In this document: piece after piece, positions 5,676 to 9,641 of the stretch
How the letters are laid out: every line of letters begins with the position of its first letter
How positions within the stretch are numbered: position 1 is the stretch's first letter
From: Rhodospirillales bacterium
GTDB taxonomy: Bacteria > Pseudomonadota > Alphaproteobacteria > Rhodospirillales > UBA2165
Direction of reading: 5' to 3'
DNA: 9,641 nucleotides
Assembly: GCA_013204125.1 (NCBI GenBank)
Contig: JABMOP010000294.1
Coordinates: 1-9,641, forward strand
The notes under the pieces: model-generated
Databases searched by the model: none
Told to the model about the DNA's origin: nothing
Seen by the model: only the letters and a program-made list of their open reading frames with translations
Program-made: the position numbers and the translations under genes

Positions 5676-7937
5676 TCATTTCATATCCAGCACCCGGCGG
5701 GCGATGATGTTGCGTTGAATTTCGCTGGTGCCGCCGGCGATGGTGGCGCGGCGCGCGCGCAGGTAATAGGACGCTGCATCGAACGCGCCGTCATCGGGCT
5801 TGTGTGGCAATAAAAGCGCGCCGTCGCTGCCATAGGCCTCGGCCATTAACTCGGCCAATTTTTGTTCGCTTTCGGTGCCGAGCAATTTGACGTAGGACGC
5901 GTCGGTCCCCAATTCGCCGCCCGCTTGGACAATGCCGACAACTTGGGCGAAGGCAGCAGATATGGCGAGGACTTCCAATTCCGCTTCGACCAATTTGTCG
6001 CGAAAGGCGGCGTCTTCCAAGGCGCCGTTTTCCCGCGCTTTTTCCTTGATACGGCGGAGCGCTTGGATATTGTTGCGGGGATTGGCGCTGCCGCCGCGCT
6101 CGTTGGCCAATAATGCGGTGGCGACGCCCCAACCACCGTTCATTTCGCCGATGATGTTCGATATTGGCACGCGCACATCGTCGAAAAACACTTCCGCGTA
6201 TTCATCTTCATCGGGCAAGGTTTGGATGCCGCGCGCCGTGATGCCGGGGGTTTTCATATCGATCAAAACAAAGGTGATGCCCGCTTGTTTTTTGGGCGCG
6301 TCCGGATCGGTGCGCACCAAGGCGAACATCCAATCGGCCAAATGCCCCCAGGTGGACCAGATTTTCTGTCCATTGATAATCAGATCACCGCCATCGATCA
6401 CCGCCGATGTGCGAAGGCTGGCCAGATCGGACCCGGCGCCGGGTTCGGAATAACCTTGGCACCACAGCACTTCGCCGGAAACCATGCCCGGCAGGTGCTG
6501 CTTTTTCTGATCTTCGCTGCCGAACCGCAACAGGATCGGCCCCAAATGACCAATGGCTTGGGCGGAAAGTTCCGGCGATCCAATGCGCGCCATTTCATCG
6601 GCGAGGATGATTTGTTCGGGTAGGCTGGCGTCCATGCCTTGCCATTCCTTGGGCCAGGCCGGGGCGATCCAGCCTTGGCCGTAAAGCTCCTTATGCCACC
6701 ACATGGAATCTTCCATATTGGGGCGGGTCGGCAGATTGCGGAGGCGTTCCGGCAGGTTTTCTTCCAACCATTTCCGCACCTTGGCGCGGAATTTGGCTTC
6801 ATCTTCCGTATCGGTGCGAAAGCTTGGCAAGGCCGCGTCCGGATCGTTATGCGGGCTCAAAGCATGATCGCCGTATCGTTTACGATGAGACGCCGGCGGC
6901 CCGTAAAGGTTCGAGACCGCCATCGCCCGTTTCAGATGGAGGCCGATATCGTGCTCGTCGGTGAAGCCTATGGCGCCGTGCAATTGAATGGTCGAATTGC
7001 AAACTTGGATTGCGGCGGCGCTGGCCTTGGCTTTGGCGGCGGAGGCCAGCCAATCGGCGTATTGATCATCCCGGTCGGAAAACCGCGCTGCTTCGAATAA
7101 CAAGGCGCGCGCGGCTTCGACTTCCATGAAATTATCGACCGAGCGATGCTGCAAAGCCTGGAACGAGCTTAAGGTTTTCCCAAACTGCTCGCGGGTTTTT
7201 AAATATTCCAGGGTCATTTCCTGGCCCCCATCGGTGATGCCGGTTAGTTCCGCCGCCAATCCCAATTGCAGAACCGTATCCAAGCGCCGCCGAAGAAGCG
7301 CCGCATCGGCGCCTTTTGCCAAAATATTGGCCGCGATAATCTCTACCCGATCAAGGTCCAGCACACCTAACGGGCTGCCGTCGATGCCGCGCCCCGGTGC
7401 CACTAAAACGCCGGCGCGCTCAATCAGCGCCACAACTTCCCCCGCGTGGATAATGAAGCCATCTGCCATTTCTGCCGCCGGGACCGCCACCAACCTGCCG
7501 GAAACACGTAATACGCCACCCGCATTTTCCAATTCTAAGGGGTTTTCCTGATCATCCCGGGAGTTGCCTTGCAAGGCGGGAACGACCAATGCTTCGCCCG
7601 AAAGCGCGCGGCCCAAAATATCCGCAACGCCATCGCCGCCCGCCGACAATGCCAGAACCCCGGCTGCCGCCGGAACCAGGGGTAGGGTAGATAGGGTGCG
7701 GCCCGCTTGTTCGGCCACCAGGCATAATTCAAACGCGCCTAATCCGGCGCCGCCTTTATCTTCAGGCGCGATAAGACCGAGCCAGCCATCGGCGCCCGCC
7801 GCCGCCAATTCGCCGGCGTCGTACCCCTTGCCGTTATCCCGTAACTTTCGCAAACGATCGGCGCCGCCATTGGCAATGGCAAAGCGCTGGGCGCTATCGC
7901 GGATAAGGGTCTGGTCTTCACTCAAGTTGATTTGCAT
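5676..7937 (-). CDS. Fused double acyl-CoA dehydrogenase
   Basis: At 753 residues this is about twice the length of a normal acyl-CoA dehydrogenase, and two complete family folds can be seen. The first (about 1-355) has a weakly conserved N-terminal half, then clear C-terminal signatures: KTREQFGKTLSSFQALQH at 247-264 and QLHGAIGFTDEHDIGLHLKRA from 318. The second (about 375-753) is better conserved: a YSEPGAGSDLASL flavin/substrate motif at 496-508, INGQKIWSTWGH at 521-532, NERGGS at 612-617 and TIAGGTSEIQRNII at 732-745. These FAD enzymes form the 2,3-double bond of acyl-CoAs and pass electrons to ETF. In medium-chain acyl-CoA dehydrogenase the base is the Glu before GT (Glu376). Here that position is a glycine in both halves (G736 and about G346), so the base must lie elsewhere, as in some other family members. 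Steroid side-chain dehydrogenases of actinobacteria are heteromers of two such subunits, and this looks like a single-chain version. It follows the hydratase-lyase-like gene by 20 bases, fitting consecutive steps on one acyl-CoA. Confidence 0.9.
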   Translation of the reverse strand: MQINLSEDQTLIRDSAQRFAIANGGADRLRKLRDNGKGYDAGELAAAGADGWLGLIAPEDKGGAGLGAFELCLVAEQAGRTLSTLPLVPAAAGVLALSAGGDGVADILGRALSGEALVVPALQGNSRDDQENPLELENAGGVLRVSGRLVAVPAAEMADGFIIHAGEVVALIERAGVLVAPGRGIDGSPLGVLDLDRVEIIAANILAKGADAALLRRRLDTVLQLGLAAELTGITDGGQEMTLEYLKTREQFGKTLSSFQALQHRSVDNFMEVEAARALLFEAARFSDRDDQYADWLASAAKAKASAAAIQVCNSTIQLHGAIGFTDEHDIGLHLKRAMAVSNLYGPPASHRKRYGDHALSPHNDPDAALPSFRTDTEDEAKFRAKVRKWLEENLPERLRNLPTRPNMEDSMWWHKELYGQGWIAPAWPKEWQGMDASLPEQIILADEMARIGSPELSAQAIGHLGPILLRFGSEDQKKQHLPGMVSGEVLWCQGYSEPGAGSDLASLRTSAVIDGGDLIINGQKIWSTWGHLADWMFALVRTDPDAPKKQAGITFVLIDMKTPGITARGIQTLPDEDEYAEVFFDDVRVPISNIIGEMNGGWGVATALLANERGGSANPRNNIQALRRIKEKARENGALEDAAFRDKLVEAELEVLAISAAFAQVVGIVQAGGELGTDASYVKLLGTESEQKLAELMAEAYGSDGALLLPHKPDDGAFDAASYYLRARRATIAGGTSEIQRNIIARRVLDMK

Positions 7938-7957
7938 GGCCCGGCCTCGCCGCTTAG

Positions 7958-8788
7958 CTAGTCGTCTCGTTTCACCGGGCCGAGACCAGGCCGGTAGGTT
8001 TTGTTATCCAAAAATTCGGTCATGCCCTTGGACCGCGTGCCTTCGGGATCGATGCCGAAGAGAGCAGTGTTTTTGGTGGCGAGATATTCGTAGGCCATAT
8101 TCATATCCATATCGCCGACATTACGCACCGCCTGCTTGGTATAGGCCAGCACCATCGGCGCTTTTTCCATCAATTCGCGGGCGATGATTAGAACCTCTTC
8201 CCGTAATTTATCTTTGGGTACGGATAAGGTCGCGACCCCCATTTCAACGGCTTTCGGCCCATCGAATGTGCGTCCGGTCATGGCGTAGAACATGGCATTT
8301 CGATTATTTGTAAGATCGGAAAAAACTTTGGAGACATTGCCGCCGGGCAATATGCCCCAGTTCACCTCAGACAGCCCAAAGGTGGCGTCATCGGCGGTGA
8401 TGACGATGTCGCAGGCGGCAAGCGCCGTAAACGCCCCGCCAAAGCAATAACCATTGACCATGGCGATGGTCGCCTTGTTGGAGGCGGTTATAAATTGTGT
8501 CCATTGGCGGTGTGCCCAATAGGATTTATGCCGGGCAGCCGGATCGTTATCGGTGGCGCGGAAAAATTCCCTTAAATCCATGCCGGCGCTCCAACTTTCG
8601 CCGGCGCCGGTGATGACGATCAGCTTGGCATCAACCAAATTTTCCAATTCGGCAATAATCTCCACCATGTCGTAATGAAGCTGCGGGCTCATGGCGTTGC
8701 GTTTTTCCGGGCGGTTAAAGGTCACCCAGGCAATGCCTTCGTCGTCGACTTCATATTTCGCACATTCAAGCTCTTTGGAACTGGCCAT
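7958..8788 (-). CDS. Crotonase-family hydratase/aldolase resembling p-hydroxycinnamoyl-CoA hydratase-lyase
   Basis: This 276-residue protein aligns almost without gaps to Pseudomonas fluorescens hydroxycinnamoyl-CoA hydratase-lyase, as recalled, and has the same length. Shared landmarks are NRPEKRNAMSP (25-35), the oxyanion-hole segment GAGESWSAGMDL with M70, NGYCFGG (112-118), the catalytic E141 in FGLSEVNWGI (equivalent of Glu143), and the C-terminal PEGTRSKGMTEFL and PGL. The reference enzyme hydrates feruloyl- or coumaroyl-CoA and cleaves it to an aromatic aldehyde and acetyl-CoA. Differences matter: Tyr75 is F75, Tyr239 is A237 and Ser123 is T121, so the pocket that holds the 4-hydroxyl group is changed. 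The fold and hydratase chemistry are likely; the substrate and lyase step are open. The start at 8788 is preferred over the in-frame ATG at 8809 because AAGGGAG at 8801-8795 lies 6 bases before it. It is the first gene of the five-gene operon and divergent from the SDR gene. Confidence 0.85.
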   Translation of the reverse strand: MASSKELECAKYEVDDEGIAWVTFNRPEKRNAMSPQLHYDMVEIIAELENLVDAKLIVITGAGESWSAGMDLREFFRATDNDPAARHKSYWAHRQWTQFITASNKATIAMVNGYCFGGAFTALAACDIVITADDATFGLSEVNWGILPGGNVSKVFSDLTNNRNAMFYAMTGRTFDGPKAVEMGVATLSVPKDKLREEVLIIARELMEKAPMVLAYTKQAVRNVGDMDMNMAYEYLATKNTALFGIDPEGTRSKGMTEFLDNKTYRPGLGPVKRDD

Positions 8789-8814
8789 CGTCTTCTCCCT
8801 TAAAGTCATTTGAT

Positions 8815-8836
8815 AATGAGCCCGTTTGGTCTCATT
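8815..8836. repeat. Inverted repeat AATGAG-N10-CTCATT in the operon leader
   Basis: AATGAG at 8815-8820 and CTCATT at 8831-8836 are exact reverse complements with 10 bases between them, about 16 bases centre to centre. A further TCATT at 8806-8810 faces the first arm across a 4-base gap. The site lies between the proposed start of transcription of the operon and its first gene. It could be an operator, but a six-base repeat can also occur by chance. Confidence 0.3.
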
Positions 8837-8854
8837 CTGTTTCTAGTCTTTTAT

Positions 8855-8873
8855 CATGCCAGGGTATGGCTTG
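8855..8873. repeat. Imperfect inverted repeat inside the proposed operon promoter
   Basis: Arms of seven bases, CATGCCA (8855-8861) and TGGCTTG (8867-8873), pair at six of seven positions around a GGGTA centre. The repeat fills the spacer between the proposed -35 and -10 boxes of the operon promoter, a position suited to a repressor or a MerR-type activator. This is a position-based inference only. Confidence 0.35.
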
Positions 8874-8895
8874 AAAATAAAACGGGGAAGATCGA

Positions 8896-9641
8896 ATGGA
8901 ATTAAATCTTGAAGGGCGCTCTGCGCTGATAACCGGGGGGTCTAAGGGCATTGGCTTGGCGATTGCCAAAGGGCTGGCGGCAGAAGGCTGTAATCTGCAC
9001 CTGGCGGCCCGGACGGAAGCGGATTTGGAAGCCGCTAAGGCTGATATCAGCGGGCGCTATAATATCTCGGTCCAAACCCATGCCCTGGATCTCAGTAATG
9101 ACGCTGCCCGCGAAAAACTTGCCGAAGATGTCGGCGAATTGGACATCTTGATCAACAACGCGGGCGCTATTCCCGGCGGCGGCATTACGGACTTAACAGA
9201 TGAAGTATGGCGGGATGCCTGGGATTTGAAGCTCTTCGGCTATATTCATATGTCGCGCATGATCTTTCCAAAAATGCAGGCGCGGGGCGCCGGCGTTATC
9301 GTCAATATCGCCGGTATTGCCGGGCGGCAGCCGATGCCGGGCTATATCGCGGGCGCTACCGGCAATGCAGCGCTGATCAATTTTTCGCGCACCCTCGGCG
9401 TCGCCGGGGCCAAAGACGGGGTGCGCGTTGTTTGCATCAATCCCGGCCCGACGCTCACCGAACGGCTGATCTATTTGCAAAAATTGGCGGCGGAGAAAGA
9501 GTTTGGCGACCCGGAACGCTACCGGGAACTGCCGTCCCCATCCATTATGGGGCGCCCGGCGGAACCGGAAGAAGTCGCTGATTTGGTTGTCTTTTTCGCG
9601 TCCGAACGGGCATCTTATATGAGCGGCACGGTGATCGATAT
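8896..9641 (+). CDS. Atypical short-chain dehydrogenase/reductase (3' end outside window)
   Basis: The frame opens at ATG 8896, preceded by GGGGAAG, and runs off the right edge after 248 codons, so only the C-terminal tail is missing. The Rossmann-fold cofactor motif TGGSKGIG is at 13-20, and NNAG is at 87-90. A family-typical INPGP is at 181-185, and MSG near the visible end matches the usual late-SDR strand. A39 and R39-type cofactor choice cannot be settled; AART at 37-40 hints at NADP(H). The active site is unusual: the segment GYIAGATGNAAL at 149-160 has no lysine four residues after Y150, the usual catalytic serine region reads NIAG (137-140), and the usual active-site Asn of the NxNLxG helix appears to be K112. 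The family normally oxidises alcohols or reduces carbonyls. Here either another residue does proton transfer or the reaction differs. It is divergent from the operon, and a role on a hydroxyacyl-CoA or aldehyde intermediate is inferred from position. Confidence 0.82.
   Translation, partial: MELNLEGRSALITGGSKGIGLAIAKGLAAEGCNLHLAARTEADLEAAKADISGRYNISVQTHALDLSNDAAREKLAEDVGELDILINNAGAIPGGGITDLTDEVWRDAWDLKLFGYIHMSRMIFPKMQARGAGVIVNIAGIAGRQPMPGYIAGATGNAALINFSRTLGVAGAKDGVRVVCINPGPTLTERLIYLQKLAAEKEFGDPERYRELPSPSIMGRPAEPEEVADLVVFFASERASYMSGTVID

Larger units (their letters stand above)
8789..8895. promoter_or_regulatory. Divergent promoter region between the operon and the SDR gene
   Basis: This 107-base AT-rich stretch separates the five-gene operon from the SDR gene. 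For the operon a possible sigma70-type promoter reads TTTTCA (8877-8872), 16 bases, then GATAAA (8855-8850) on the minus strand, each matching four of six consensus bases. Ribosome-binding sites are AAGGGAG (8801-8795) for the hydratase-lyase-like gene and GGGGAAG (8884-8890, 5 bases before the ATG) for the SDR gene. Two inverted repeats, listed separately, overlap this region. No promoter for the SDR gene is evident. No regulator gene is present in the window, so the controlling protein is unknown. Confidence 0.45.

Noticed and set aside
7564..8187. Plus-strand open frame of 207 codons opposite the acyl-CoA dehydrogenase and hydratase-lyase-like genes
   Set aside because: It spans the junction of two well-supported genes on the other strand and is proline-, arginine- and serine-rich low-complexity translation.
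8789..8809. Upstream in-frame ATG at 8809 as the start of the hydratase-lyase-like gene
   Set aside because: The strong AAGGGAG lies inside this extension and fits the ATG at 8788, which also gives the same 276-residue length as the reference enzyme.

Overview
The window looks like part of a chromosome from a moderately GC-rich proteobacterium, most likely an alphaproteobacterium. That placement is an inference from protein style and gene content, with no marker gene to confirm it. Coding density is very high: eight protein genes, two of them cut by the window edges, fill nearly everything. Only two gaps exceed 100 bases, and both lie between divergent genes. I see no rRNA, tRNA, CRISPR array, insertion sequence or prophage gene.

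Layout. At the left edge is the 3' end of a cobyrinate a,c-diamide synthase gene (CobB/CbiA type, 1-270, +), which probably closes a cobalamin gene block. Facing it is a thiamine-diphosphate enzyme resembling benzoylformate decarboxylase (274-2073, -). It is divergent from an isochorismatase-fold amidohydrolase of the N-carbamoylsarcosine/maleamate amidase type (2183-2938, +). The 3' end of that gene overlaps by 4 bases the last gene of a five-gene minus-strand operon. Read in its direction of transcription, the operon encodes a hydroxycinnamoyl-CoA hydratase-lyase-like crotonase (8788-7958), a fused double acyl-CoA dehydrogenase (7937-5676), a GlcG/HbpS-family protein (5653-5198), a two-domain RidA-like protein (5194-4451) and a four-domain RidA-like protein (4443-2935). 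Gaps inside the operon are 3 to 22 bases, and one stop codon overlaps the next Shine-Dalgarno sequence. Divergent from the operon is an atypical short-chain dehydrogenase/reductase (8896 to the window end, +).

How the genes may work together. The inferred theme is catabolism of a CoA-linked acid, possibly aromatic and nitrogen-bearing. The acyl-CoA dehydrogenase would introduce a 2,3-double bond. The crotonase would hydrate it and possibly cleave it by retro-aldol chemistry to an aldehyde plus acetyl-CoA. The ThDP enzyme would decarboxylate a 2-keto acid or handle an aldehyde. The amidohydrolase would hydrolyse a linear amide or carbamoyl group, and the RidA-like proteins may handle enamine/imine intermediates or bind a metabolite. 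No CoA ligase, transporter or regulator lies inside the window, so the substrate is unknown.

The most notable points are: six RidA-like domains in two neighbouring genes, with the classic RidA arginine visible in only one; a hydratase-lyase homologue that has lost both tyrosines known to bind the substrate phenol in the Pseudomonas enzyme; a fused acyl-CoA dehydrogenase without the usual glutamate before the C-terminal GT motif in either half; and an SDR lacking the canonical YxxxK. Together they suggest a variant pathway with a substrate different from the textbook ones.
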